A stretch of DNA of 64,000 nucleotides from Arthrobacter sp. MMS18-M83 (GCF_026683955.1 NZ_CP113343.1:1736001-1800000); one strand, 5' to 3'. Positions 46,930 through 55,851 are shown, counted from the first letter of the stretch. A program made the numbers and translations. Notes: generated by a model not told the origin, from the letters alone.

Positions 46930-47001
46930 ATGAGCGATGACGAAATCCTGGCCTTACCCTATAGCCCTCGGGGTTCTGGACCCGCCGAGGCAGCCACCTA
47001 A
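46930..47001 (+). CDS. Possible 23-residue small protein
   Basis: ATG 46930 with GGAGGACG upstream at good spacing reads MSDDEILALPYSPRGSGPAE and three more residues to TAA. It precedes a small membrane gene by 20 bp. It may be a real microprotein, a leader, or the truncated start of a DUF4190-type protein. Confidence 0.3.
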   Translation: MSDDEILALPYSPRGSGPAEAAT

Positions 47002-47021
47002 CCCAACGAACCCGTACTGAA

Positions 47022-47342
47022 GTGGAGTTCGTTCCGAGACAGCGGTGGGCTTCACTGCCCGTGCAGCCCCCGGCCGGTTACTGGCGCCGGCGACGGCGGT
47101 GGGTTGGAGTGGCCGTCGCCGTTGCTGTCGTGTGGCTTGCGTTCTTAGCGGCGCAGGTGGTCACCGGATCAGCGCCGGAAGGGCTCCGGCCGTGGGAGCC
47201 AATGGTGCCGTTCGTGCTGCTTTCAGGGTCCGGCGTCGTGATGAGCATTCGTCAGGCCCGGGCGGAACGGGCCGAGCTGGAGCGCGGCTACAGCACCATA
47301 CCAAGCCGCGAAGCCGCCGACTCGCAGCCCCGCAGCTCATAG
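47022..47342 (+). CDS. Small two-helix membrane protein, unknown
   Basis: 106 residues from GTG 47022. A basic stretch (WRRRRRW) precedes two hydrophobic segments (GVAVAVAVVWLAFLAAQVV; MVPFVLLSGSGVVMSI), then a charged tail. No family recognised. Confidence 0.5.
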   Translation: MEFVPRQRWASLPVQPPAGYWRRRRRWVGVAVAVAVVWLAFLAAQVVTGSAPEGLRPWEPMVPFVLLSGSGVVMSIRQARAERAELERGYSTIPSREAADSQPRSS

Positions 47343-47374
47343 CGGCCGAGAACCGAAATCTGGTGGGATCAACA

Positions 47375-48010
47375 ATGAGGAATGCACGGCGCGTTTCGAT
47401 CCTTGCAGCTTGGGCATGCCTGGGGGCTTCAGGCTTGACCGCAATCACGGCACTGCCGTCGGATGCAGCCGGTTTACCGGACTTCGTCCACGGCCAAGTG
47501 GAGAACTTCGCGGCCCATGTGGTCTGCGAGGACCTTGCTCCGGCCCTTTCAAAGGAGGCCAACTTCTTCGCCCTGCGCATCACAGCCCAAGGACTCGAGG
47601 TGATCCTCTCCAGCCCCCCGACCCCAGCCCAGATCGCGCTGATCAACACTGAGTCGCAGCCGACCGTACAGGCGCGCATCTTCTCGAAGAACCATCTGGA
47701 CCCTGCCACGGTCCCACATGTCCCGATCTGCTTCCGGACCGTGCCCAATTCGATGGCCACCCTGATGGCGCTCACCCATCGGCTAGTAGCTGATGCGCCG
47801 TCCTGGGCCGCGAAGGGCATCAACCTCTCCGCTGTGGGACCAGACGTCGTTAGCGACACTGTCGTTGTGCACTTGGCAAAGTACTCACCCGCTGCGGCGA
47901 GCGTGCTGGTACGGACCTATGGCAGCCTGCTCCAAGTGGCACCCAAGAGCCGATCAGTGTCACCTTCGGACCGTTTCTCGGATTCCCCACAGCTGATTGT
48001 CTCAACTTGA
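47375..48010 (+). CDS. Secreted protein, unknown
   Basis: 211 residues from ATG 47375 (GGTGGGA upstream). Signal peptide (RNARRVSILAAWACLGASG to SDAAG, about residue 31). The body resembles the N-terminal part of secreted actinobacterial protease precursors (DTVVVHLAKYSPAAASVLV), but no protease domain follows. It could be a truncated gene, since decayed DNA starts right after it. Confidence 0.5.
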   Translation: MRNARRVSILAAWACLGASGLTAITALPSDAAGLPDFVHGQVENFAAHVVCEDLAPALSKEANFFALRITAQGLEVILSSPPTPAQIALINTESQPTVQARIFSKNHLDPATVPHVPICFRTVPNSMATLMALTHRLVADAPSWAAKGINLSAVGPDVVSDTVVVHLAKYSPAAASVLVRTYGSLLQVAPKSRSVSPSDRFSDSPQLIVST

Positions 48011-48058
48011 TAGGAATTCACTAGGACGGCCAGAACGGTAACCGCCTTTGAGTCTGGG

Positions 48059-48140
48059 TTATGCAGTTTGTTGGGCAACGATGTACGCCAGGCGGTAAGT
48101 CGGTTCGGTTTCGATGGTGTGTGCCGTTTGAAGTGGGGGG
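48059..48140 (-). pseudogene. Decayed IstB-like C-terminal fragment
   Basis: Minus-strand reading HTIETEPTYRLAYIVAQQTA parallels the better-preserved fragment at 48950-49090 and the IstB tail (DSYRL). Only the end of the gene remains; no ends of an element are visible. Confidence 0.4.
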
Positions 48141-48345
48141 CCTGGCCCACGACTGCTGCGGGTGGCCACGCTTGTGGGAAATCGTCTTTTGAGGCGTCCG
48201 TGCGTTTCCGAGGAACCCAACGCGCGGTGAAAGTGGCGGGTTGAGCCCTGAAAACGGGTCAAAGGAATAATTTGTCAAACGATTGTAAGACCACATCCCT
48301 AGGAATATGCTCAGCCCAGTTATCTCATTGGGGAGCAGGGGAAAC

Positions 48346-48518
48346 ATGTCCAGAATGGTTTCAAACAAGCTCGCGCGGTTCGCCGTTGGCGCCTCTTTGG
48401 GGCAGCCTACCAAGGACATGGGAATTTCTACGCCCGCGGCACCACTTGGGGATGGAATTCCAGCACATCCGGATATGAAGGGTACTACACACTTTTCACG
48501 CCCGATCAGACGGCATAG
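48346..48518 (+). pseudogene. Frameshifted small secreted peptide gene
   Basis: ATG 48346 opens MSRMVSNKLARFAVGASLG, a signal-like start. Adding one G to the run at 48399-48402 would join it to GAAYQGHGNFYARGTTWGWN and on to a stop at 48516, giving about 57 residues rich in Gly, Tyr, Thr and Trp. It could be a small secreted bioactive peptide; no family recognised. Confidence 0.35.
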
Positions 48519-48526
48519 GGGAAGCC

Positions 48527-48945
48527 ATGAAAAAGACCTTCAGCGCAAAGAAGCTCGCAATCACCGCAGGCATCGCCGTTGCCCTGTCGGCCGGGACGGT
48601 CGGTGTTGCACTTGCCCAGACCTCGACCGGCCAGCCAACGACGACCGCGCAGAAAGCGATAGGGACACCGAACCCGCAGGGTACCGCGTTCGAAGGACTC
48701 ACCTATGGTCCGCCGGCTACCAAAGCCGGCGAAAATGACCCTGAGCTCATCGCCGTCCTGATCAACGGCAACAAGCTGGGCTACGTCAAACGGGACGAGC
48801 TACGCCGGGAACAGGGACACCCCTCGATGTTTAAATCACCGAAGAAGCGCTGGCATGGCAGGCGTCAACCAAAGGAAAGCCAAGCTCGGTGAAAGTTTAC
48901 GACCTTCAAGGCACAGTGATCGGCACGTTCCCCGTCCCACGGTGA
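48527..48945 (+). pseudogene. Frameshifted secreted protein gene, M56-associated type
   Basis: Signal peptide MKKTFSAKKLAITAGIAVAL to VALAQ, then LIAVLINGNKLGYVKRDEL. Near 48830 (TTTAAA) the frame is lost; the next frame continues EEALAWQASTKGKPSSVKVY and DLQGTVIGTFPVPR to TGA 48943. The joined product of about 139 residues follows a common secreted-protein pattern (GYVKxxDL ... PEEALAWQ ... VYDxxGxTVIGTF). A one-base deletion explains it. The 0-frame stop at 48892 would give a 121-residue product. Confidence 0.6.
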
Positions 48946-48949
48946 CGGG

Positions 48950-49090
48950 GACTGCTTGGTGGGCGATGGTTTGGGCGAGTCGGTAGGAGTCGGTTCCGGT
49001 TTCGATGATGGTGCCGTTGAACGTAAGCCTGTCCACGATGGCGGCGCAGAGGAGATCCGCGCCGCCTGGGTGCCATTCTAACCGTCCTGG
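48950..49090 (-). pseudogene. IstB-like C-terminal remnant
   Basis: Minus-strand reading GGADLLCAAIVDRLTFNGTI followed by IETGTDSYRLAQTIAH matches the tail of IS21-family IstB ATPases. Everything upstream is missing. With 48059 it makes two old copies of the same tail. Confidence 0.5.
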
Positions 49091-49240
49091 TGGGATCCGA
49101 TCAGCCTGACATAGTCACCCTGCGGTGGTGAGATCGCTCGCCAAAACAGCGACCCATCTTTGTCTGTCAAGGCGTCATGGATCGAGCGCGGAGGGTGCTG
49201 AGGGGGCGCTACTACCTGCGGGTGCGAGTACTCTGGCCGC

Positions 49241-49679
49241 ATGGAGTTCATCAAACCTGGGGATCTGCTGCCACGGCGGATCCCCAGCCGACTACCGAGT
49301 CAACCATCAGTTCACAGCGCGGGTCCGCACCATCCGCGAACTAACCCCGCCGCCGGCCCACGCCCGCGGCGAGCTGCTGCGCAGCGCATTGATCGAATTC
49401 AGCGCGAACGCCGAGCTGGCAGCCGGCGCCACCGCCGCTGACCCCGACCGGCCACGCGGCATGCAAATCGTCGCCCAACAGGAACAACGAGCCGCACTGG
49501 CGACCCCCACCGACGCCCAATTGACCATCAACGGCAACACCCACGACGCCGTCACCCTGCAGATCAGCGGCTACCGGGCGTATCTGACGAGTCTGGGCCA
49601 AGCAACCGTGATCTACGTCGGCAACGACAACACGTCGCCGCCCGCGCTCCGGATGACCACCACACCGGAGCAAGCCTGA
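49241..49679 (+). pseudogene. Broken hypothetical gene
   Basis: ATG 49241 begins MEFIKPGDLLPRR, but a different frame carries the convincing part (VRTIRELTPPPAHARGELLR to the stop at 49677), about 120 residues with balanced composition (TLQISGYRAYLTSLGQATVI). A frameshift near 49270-49300 is likely. No family recognised. Confidence 0.35.
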
Positions 49680-49726
49680 GTTTCCCCACGGCCAAGGCGT
49701 CGTGGATAGGGCCTGGAGGGCAGTCT

Positions 49727-50844
49727 CTATCCCGCGATGAGCTCCTTGACCGGCCCTTCGTGCAGGGCCAGGTAAACATCGTTTCGGATCTGGTTGGCCT
49801 GGAGGTCTGTCATGGTCCGGGCGACGGGACGCAGCACCAGACGTATCAGCGCATTGGCCTGTCCATCGTGGATGCGGAGCCGCTCCCGCGCTGGCGCGGG
49901 AAGCTCTCCACATGAAGTCAGAGCCAGGAGTTCGACGCTCTCCAGGTCTTCGGCTTGCTCGGCTAGGGCTGTTCGCACTCGGTCTCCGAGCACTTCGGCG
50001 TCCATGTCCGCGGGAACGACGATGGAAATGTCCCTGCGGACGGAGGGCATCTGGGAGACCGGTCTCCACGGGGACAGGTCCAGCATCTGCTGCCTGATTC
50101 TCTCATCGGTGGACCTGAGCAACCTGATATCGGGGATGCCTTTGCGGAGCATCAGGGCCCGGTCCAAACCCATCCCCAGAGCCAGTCCCGACCACCTTGC
50201 GGGATCCAGGCCGGCGCGGAGAACAGATGTGTGGCCATGAGTCCACATTCCGCGAGTTCGAGCCACTCGCCTTCCAAGAGGACATCGATCTGCAAGCCCT
50301 CCCTGGTATAGGCGTGAACAGCTGGAACTGAGCGCCATTGCGCCCCCGGAAGGACCGCTTCTACGAGGGATCCGATCATTTCCCGAAGGTCGCCAGAATC
50401 GAGGTGTTCCCGCGAGCTGACCCGCCAGAGGTCAACCTGGTGGGGAGTTCCCACGTGGGTGCGGTCAATGGAATCGCGCCGGTAGACAAGGCCGGGGATG
50501 GCCCAGAGCTCGTCCATTGATTTGTCTGAATCCAGTGCCCGCAGCAGCGACGGGATGGAGGCGGAGGTGTGGCTGCGGAGCATCACGGTTGGGCTGACGT
50601 AGCGGGAGTATCTTTGATCCCGCGTCACGTCCGATTCGGTGAACCCGAGGCGGTCGTAGTTGTCGGCCACGCTCACCAGCGGGCTGTCGCGAACGATCCG
50701 TTCCGGCACGCCCCATTTGCTGCTGAGCGCGCCGATGACGCCTTGTAAGAGGGCCTGCATTGCGTGGGGCTGGCCGTCCGGATTTGAGAGATCCCGGATG
50801 GTCAAAGCATCGTTGAGTTCGGAGGGACTGAGATAAGCGGGCAT
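49727..50844 (-). pseudogene. PheS-like aminoacyl-tRNA synthetase paralogue with FDX-ACB domain, frameshifted
   Basis: Two minus-strand frames (50844 down to 50152, then about 50240 to 49727) join into one protein of about 370 residues. The first part is a class II PheRS-alpha core (GVIGALSSKWGVPERIVRDS, TPHQVDLWRVSS, WLELAECGLM). After a one-base shift near 50220-50235 motif 3 follows (DPARWSGLALGMGLDRALML, GIPDIRLL), then a ferredoxin-fold anticodon domain (SVRRDISIVVPADMDAEVLG). Fusing PheS to FDX-ACB is the layout of monomeric mitochondrial PheRS, unlike the bacterial alpha2beta2 enzyme. It is broken as given, unless the base is a sequencing error. Confidence 0.7.
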
Positions 50845-50848
50845 TGTT

Positions 50849-50909
50849 GGTCCTTATTTTCGGATCTGAGTGGCGGGTTCCTCCCCGACTCAAATCCGGC
50901 GCCAGGACC
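50849..50909 (-). promoter_or_regulatory. Leader hairpin that could hide the SD of the PheS-like gene
   Basis: On the minus strand, GGTCCT (50904-50909) can pair with AGGACC (50849-50854), which contains the likely SD. An inner stem of 11 bp with one mismatch (50861-50871 with 50888-50898) is nested inside. No T-box motif was seen. Confidence 0.4.
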
Positions 50910-51087
50910 TAGGCGCGCGCCTGACAGCCCTCGCGACCGGAAACCGGTCGGGGGCAAGTAAATCGACGCGTAGAGAGCATGGGGCGACTATACCCCAACA
51001 GTTCGGCTGCCGGCCGCCCTGTCCCGACGACTGGTTACGTTCGGATATTTACCATCCGGCTTGGCCGCGCAACACGGGGAAGCGGGA

Positions 51088-51732
51088 CTACTTCGCCGGA
51101 GATTGGTCGCTGAAAGGGAAGCGAAATGTGGTGTCCCAAGTGAAGGTGCCGCGGTTGGCGTCCTGGTGGACAGCTATCAAGTGCACCTCTTTGATGGTCA
51201 GCGGTGGCAGGGCGGGTGCCCTCAGCTGATCGGACGCTTGTTGAATGAGTTGGGTACTGCCTTCGGCCAGGCCGTAGCCCAGGGTGAGATGTGGGCTGAA
51301 GGGAGCGTTGGGCAACGGCTGGCCCTTGTTTATGGTGGTGGCAGCCGCGTCGCGAACCGCTGCAGTCAGCTTTGACCAAGGTGACGTATTGGTCCCTCTG
51401 ACCCCGAGCGAATAATCATCCGCTTCCGGTTCGCCCAGCTCGATGCTGAACGGCTTGGTTTCGGCGGCGAGGCTCTCAAGCCTGGCGATGAAGGCCTCCA
51501 CGTCTTCGGGGTTGACCTCGTCGGAGGTAACCGCGAACTGCTGCACGGTTGCATGCAGGTAGTCGGCTGGCTGGATGGAGCAGTAGTCGAACCCCTCGAG
51601 GACGCGCTGGCGTTCCTCCAGTGCCGATCGGAGGTCAGGGGCGGGCAGTGCGTAGATGTGTAGGCGGTTCCGCATGGACGGCCACAAGGTCATGGGGTGC
51701 TCAAAAAAGCGCTTCACGGGTGGACCATACAC
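51088..51732 (-). CDS. 2'-5' RNA ligase / phosphoesterase family (2H) protein
   Basis: 214 residues from GTG 51732; ATG 51693 (MTLWPSMRNRLHIYALP) is equally possible. Both 2H motifs are present: LHATVQQF and PHLTLGYG. The family includes RNA ligases and cyclic phosphodiesterases (ThpR type). The substrate here is unknown. Confidence 0.8.
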   Translation of the reverse strand: MYGPPVKRFFEHPMTLWPSMRNRLHIYALPAPDLRSALEERQRVLEGFDYCSIQPADYLHATVQQFAVTSDEVNPEDVEAFIARLESLAAETKPFSIELGEPEADDYSLGVRGTNTSPWSKLTAAVRDAAATTINKGQPLPNAPFSPHLTLGYGLAEGSTQLIQQASDQLRAPALPPLTIKEVHLIAVHQDANRGTFTWDTTFRFPFSDQSPAK

Positions 51733-51933
51733 GTTTCTGGTGGCGCTAACGTCCCAGAATCACATCATCGTTTGGTCCGCGGCTGCGAACCTGATCAGAA
51801 CTTTGACGCGCCTGTCCGGGATTTCCCGCACCTTCCTCCACGTGAACCTCCCGCACCCGAATCCCTGAGCGTAGAGTTCTGCCAAAGAAGCGGCTTCGGA
51901 CCAATCTCTGGCAACAGGGAGAAGGGATCGATC

Positions 51934-53217
51934 ATGGCGACTGATCCGCTCTCACCCGCCCAACAAGGCCACCCTCTGGACGTCGACACCCTGATTGTCG
52001 GCGGTGGCCAAGCGGGACTGGCCACAAGCTACTTCCTCAGCCGGGCCGGCGTCGAGCATCAAGTCCTTGAACGGCGAGCCGCGCTGGGTGGCGCTTGGCA
52101 GGATCGCTGGGATGCGTTCGTGCTGAACACGCCGAACTTCTCGCTGGCGTTGCCCGGGATGCCCTACGCCGGAGCCGAACCGGACGCGTTCATGGCGCGT
52201 GACGGCGTCGTGGACTATTTCCGGACCTACGCTCAGATGATCGATGCCCCGGTTCGGACCGGCACGGATGTCACGCGGGTCTCGGCGTCCGACGGCGGCT
52301 TCAGCGTTGAAACCTCCGACGGAACTTGGCGAGCGCGCAATGTGGTGTTGGCGACCGGGGCCTACCAAATACCGAAGCTCCCTGCCCTGGCCGCCGGTCT
52401 TCGCGGGAGCGTCCGGCAGCTTCATACCCACAACTATCGGAACCCGGAGCAACTTCCCGATGGCGCCGTGCTGATTGTCGGGACCGGGCAGTCGGGCGGG
52501 CAGATCGCGGAAGATTTGCATGCAGTCGGCCGGCAAGTGCATCTGGCAGTGTCCACGTGTCCGGAGGCGCCGCGCCGATATCGCGGAAAGGACATCTTCT
52601 ACTGGTTAATGCAGCTGGGCATGCATGGTCACGAATACGGGGTTAAGGCGCTCAGTGTGGAGCAGCTGCCCTCCCCCGCCGCCCGCTTCGCGTGCAACCC
52701 ACTGGTGTCCGGCGCCGACGGCGGTCACGACATCCATCTGCGAGACTTGGGCCGCAGAGGCATGCGCTTGCATGGGCACCTGGAAGGAGCCGACGACGGC
52801 GAACTCACCTTCACGGACGACCTCCCCGAACGTCTCGCGATGGTCGAAGGCGGGTTCGGCCAGCGCCTGCGGCAGGCGATTGACGCGTACATCGCCGCAG
52901 CGAGCATTGACGCGCCCCCTCAGAAGGTGCGGCCTCCGGAAAGCTGGCTTCCTTCTGAGCCACCACAACTGAACCTGGCTGCCGAACACATTACGTCCGT
53001 TCTGTGGGCCACCGGCTACAAGCTGGACCTCAGCTTTGTGGATATTCCCGCATTGGACGCATGGAGCTATCCACGCCATGTCCGCGGCGTCACCGAGCAC
53101 CCGGGGCTATACGTGGTGGGACTGCCCTGGTTGACGGGCCAGGGCTCGTCGCTAGTGGCGGGCGTGGGGCGAGACGCAGAGTATGTTGCGGGGTGCGTGG
53201 CAGGGCGGCGAGCCTAA
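51934..53217 (+). CDS. Flavin-containing monooxygenase-like NAD(P)/FAD oxidoreductase
   Basis: 427 residues. FAD motif TLIVGGGQAGLATSYFLSRA and NADPH motif VLIVGTGQSGGQIAEDL; a C-terminal VLWATGYKLDLSFVDI fits the ATG motif of CzcO/FMO-like enzymes. GGGAGAAGGGA precedes ATG 51934. The substrate is unknown. Its stop overlaps the convergent membrane gene by 4 bp. Confidence 0.82.
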   Translation: MATDPLSPAQQGHPLDVDTLIVGGGQAGLATSYFLSRAGVEHQVLERRAALGGAWQDRWDAFVLNTPNFSLALPGMPYAGAEPDAFMARDGVVDYFRTYAQMIDAPVRTGTDVTRVSASDGGFSVETSDGTWRARNVVLATGAYQIPKLPALAAGLRGSVRQLHTHNYRNPEQLPDGAVLIVGTGQSGGQIAEDLHAVGRQVHLAVSTCPEAPRRYRGKDIFYWLMQLGMHGHEYGVKALSVEQLPSPAARFACNPLVSGADGGHDIHLRDLGRRGMRLHGHLEGADDGELTFTDDLPERLAMVEGGFGQRLRQAIDAYIAAASIDAPPQKVRPPESWLPSEPPQLNLAAEHITSVLWATGYKLDLSFVDIPALDAWSYPRHVRGVTEHPGLYVVGLPWLTGQGSSLVAGVGRDAEYVAGCVAGRRA

Positions 53218-53648
53218 CGGGACTCCCCAACCGCCGGCGTTTCCCGAGGCCACGCCAGTCCACCAATAACTGCTGCAGTACCCGCGGGAACAAGATGCGT
53301 CCACCATGGCCACTTTGAATCCGAAACCGACGCCAAAGCCATAAGGATCAGCAGAGTCGAAGCCCCGGTAATCACGGCGGCAATGGCCTTTTCAAGGTCG
53401 CGTCGAACTCTGGTCAGCCGACCGATGCCAAAGGTCAATACAGCAATGATGCAACCTGACACGGCACCCACCCACGCGCCGCCAAGCCCGCTGAGTATGA
53501 CCAGACCCACGCCGCTGGACCCGCCCAAGATAAGAATCACCAGCCCATAGGTGCATCCGAACCCAGCCCCGAAGAGTAATCCCCTGCTTACTGATTTGTT
53601 CAACGTTCCTCCGTCTCTGGCGGGCGTTCGAAATGCGGCGGTATTCAA
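53214..53648 (-). CDS. Four-helix membrane protein, unknown
   Basis: 144 residues with hydrophobic segments GLLFGAGFGCTYGLVILILG, GLVILSGLGGAWVGAVSGCI, a third near 95 and a fourth near 120. A shorter, decayed relative lies at 56649-56873. It starts 45 bp before the first heptamer of array C but on the opposite strand. Confidence 0.6.
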   Translation of the reverse strand: MNTAAFRTPARDGGTLNKSVSRGLLFGAGFGCTYGLVILILGGSSGVGLVILSGLGGAWVGAVSGCIIAVLTFGIGRLTRVRRDLEKAIAAVITGASTLLILMALASVSDSKWPWWTHLVPAGTAAVIGGLAWPRETPAVGESR

Positions 53649-53692
53649 AGTCTATTGCTGACTCCACACTCCGAGATTGAACTGGGAGTGTG

Positions 53693-53784
53693 CACTCAAT
53701 TGGCGCTTGCGGACACCTAGTCTCTTCTTTTCAACACTCATTTTCGGGTTTTTGGCACTCATTTTGACCATTTTCACCACCTAG
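53693..53784 (+). promoter_or_regulatory. Heptamer array C, upstream of the secreted amidase
   Basis: CACTCAA 53693, CACCTAG 53714, CACTCAT 53735, CACTCAT 53756, CACCTAG 53778: spacing 21, 21, 21, 22. The sequence after the last copy (TTGCCGATT, then CATAGCGTTT) is shared with array D, and a possible -10 (TAGCGT) starts 23 bp after the start of the last heptamer in both. Confidence 0.78.
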
Positions 53785-53945
53785 TTGCCGATTCGGGTCA
53801 TAGCGTTTGCCCACGGAAACTGTAGGTCTCGCTAGGACGTGTCGCTCCGAGCCAGTCGCCGTGGCAGCAAGGAAATGACAAGACACGAGAGCACCTTCTG
53901 AGCATCGGGCGCTCGTCTGAACACAAACCACTCCTAGGGGGATTG

Positions 53946-55259
53946 ATGTTGATGCGTCAAAAAATCAGTGCAGCAGCTATTGCACTCGGAATTACTTTGG
54001 TGGGGATTCAGCCGCACGCTGTTTTCGCTAGAGACAATACGGGCCTTGGACAGCCCGCTCCTCCAGCCGCGGGAGCGAGCCCGGCCGGCAAGCCGGGCAC
54101 GGAATCGGCAGCAATCCAGCGGGTCATTGAGCGGGCGATCGACCGCAGGAATCATCAGGTGGTCAAGGGGAACCCACCCGCCCAGGCGGATGAAATCGGC
54201 CAGGACATCGCCGCTGATGCCGTGGCTTCAACCGAGCAGGATTACTCGAAACTACACACACGCCGGGACGAGCTCGAGACCTACGGGGTCGCCTTTATCG
54301 GTAGCCAATCCGAGATCGCAGTCAAGGATCTCAGCGTGACAGGTGCCCAAGCGTCGGCAGTTGTCACGGAAACGACCCACCTATCGTACGCACCGCAGAA
54401 CGGGACGCCGAGCCCTGACCAGATCTACGTCTACGAACAGAAATTCGACCTGGTGAAAACGGGGGCGGCTTGGAAGATCGCGGGCACGCGGCCCACGAAA
54501 CCGAGTCCCCTGCTCCCGACAACCGTCATTGGTCCTGCAGACCAGTCCGCACCGTCTGGACCGTCGGTGCAGGGATCTGCACACGCCAAAATCTACCGCG
54601 ATGCCAACGGTAACCCAGCCCCTCTTCCCAAGGAACTTCAGCACCCGAAGAACCTCGGGCCCAACGGTGAGCCGGGCGCGTCGACGTCGAACTTGCCACA
54701 GATGACGCCCTCATCGATGTCAAAAGGGTCGATGACCGCGCCCGCATCGTCGTCGGTCCAGGCGCCGATGGTGGCTTCGGCGAGTTACAACTACTACGAC
54801 ATGATTGTCTACGCGGCGACGTGGTTCAACGGTCATAACTGGCAGTACAACAACTACGACGGGAGCACCGGGGACTGCACGAACTTCGTTTCCCAGGCCT
54901 TGGCGGCCGGTGGCTGGCAACAAGTAGGCTCGGGATTCTTCTGGGAACGGACGGATTCAGGTAAGTGGTACCACAGCAACCCGGACTCCTACACGTGGAG
55001 CGGGGCCCAGAACTTCTTCTGGTTCGCCACTGGTTCTGGCCGGACCTACGAGCTTTCGTATCTGGCGGATATGGGACCGGCTGACGTAATGCAAATCGAC
55101 TGGGACAATCGTGGAGGCATCGACCACACGGCCCTGGTCACTTTCGTCAACGGGCAGGACATCAAAGTCTCCCAGCACACTGACGCGTACTGGAACCGTT
55201 CGATCTGGGAAATTTACAATGCCAACCAAACGTCCACCTATTACGCCCTCCGCACCTAG
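53946..55259 (+). CDS. Secreted protein with Amidase_6-type domain
   Basis: 437 residues. A signal peptide (AIALGITLVGIQPHAVFA) is followed by a region of about 240 residues with a conserved middle (TLxTRRDELETYG-like, here HTRRDELETYGVAF), a Pro/Ser linker and a C-terminal Amidase_6 domain from about residue 280: catalytic Cys in STGDCTNFVSQAL and His in IDHTALVTFV. It likely cleaves peptide or amide bonds in cell walls. GGGGG precedes ATG 53946. Array C upstream ties it to the bacteriocin regulon. Confidence 0.78.
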   Translation: MLMRQKISAAAIALGITLVGIQPHAVFARDNTGLGQPAPPAAGASPAGKPGTESAAIQRVIERAIDRRNHQVVKGNPPAQADEIGQDIAADAVASTEQDYSKLHTRRDELETYGVAFIGSQSEIAVKDLSVTGAQASAVVTETTHLSYAPQNGTPSPDQIYVYEQKFDLVKTGAAWKIAGTRPTKPSPLLPTTVIGPADQSAPSGPSVQGSAHAKIYRDANGNPAPLPKELQHPKNLGPNGEPGASTSNLPQMTPSSMSKGSMTAPASSSVQAPMVASASYNYYDMIVYAATWFNGHNWQYNNYDGSTGDCTNFVSQALAAGGWQQVGSGFFWERTDSGKWYHSNPDSYTWSGAQNFFWFATGSGRTYELSYLADMGPADVMQIDWDNRGGIDHTALVTFVNGQDIKVSQHTDAYWNRSIWEIYNANQTSTYYALRT

Positions 55260-55851
55260 ATCGGAGACCACATGAGACGGTTGCTACTCCGCTGCTCGCT
55301 TGTCCTGCTCCTGGTCACACTGTCGGCGTGCGGTCCATACAGTGGGACGCCCGGCGACCCTCCCAAACCGGAACTGCGTGACCAGACAATCCACCAAACA
55401 ATGTCCTATCTCCATGCCAAAGACGCGGCCGGCCTGAAAACCATGTTTGGTGCGAATTTCAAAGACCTTGATCAGGCGGTGGACGATTGGATCAGGATGT
55501 GGGGCGGAGTCGACTCCGCCGACTACCAGGTTTCCTACAGGGCTCCTGGCGGACCGGCCAACTATGACACCACCATCCAGGCGAAATCGGCTGACGGTTC
55601 ACCGGTTACGATTCCGATCTGGCTGAGTTGGATCAATGATCGCTGGAATATTGGATACTTCTCGCATCCGTTGTCACCCACGGCTACACCACGCAAATAG
55701 CGGAAGGGCGCGGCCTGCCTAAACTCATGATTTGCAAGGAAGACCTGGGGGCCTGGCGATTCACTCGCCGGGCCCCCAAACAGCTCCCCTAACCGGCCCG
55801 CGAAGCCCAATATGCTTTGGGACCGAATGCTAAAACGAACCCTATTCAGGT
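55233..55851 (+). repeat. 619-bp direct duplication, copy 1
   Basis: Repeated at 56036-56654 with a constant offset of 803 bp. It covers the end of the amidase gene, the lipoprotein and about 150 bp of 3' flank. Confidence 0.85.
55272..55700 (+). CDS. Small lipoprotein, tandem copy 1
   Basis: 142 residues: lipobox LSACGPYSG, then a soluble domain (DQTIHQTMSYLHAKDAAGLK ... YDTTIQAKSADGSPVTIPIW). No family recognised. It starts 12 bp after the amidase stop, so it probably shares its promoter; it could be an immunity or accessory protein. The copy at 56075 is about 90% identical. Confidence 0.7.
   Translation: MRRLLLRCSLVLLLVTLSACGPYSGTPGDPPKPELRDQTIHQTMSYLHAKDAAGLKTMFGANFKDLDQAVDDWIRMWGGVDSADYQVSYRAPGGPANYDTTIQAKSADGSPVTIPIWLSWINDRWNIGYFSHPLSPTATPRK

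Noticed and set aside
50845..50930. T-box riboswitch before the PheS-like gene
   Set aside because: No T-box consensus bulge or specifier loop was found; the structure is a simple hairpin.
53693..53784. CRISPR-like regular repeats
   Set aside because: Units are 7 bp with variable sequence between them and are placed at promoters; repeats are far too short for CRISPR.
55251..55257. CACCTAG at the amidase stop codon (and its copy at 56057)
   Set aside because: Single occurrence inside coding sequence with no neighbouring copies at 21-22 bp.
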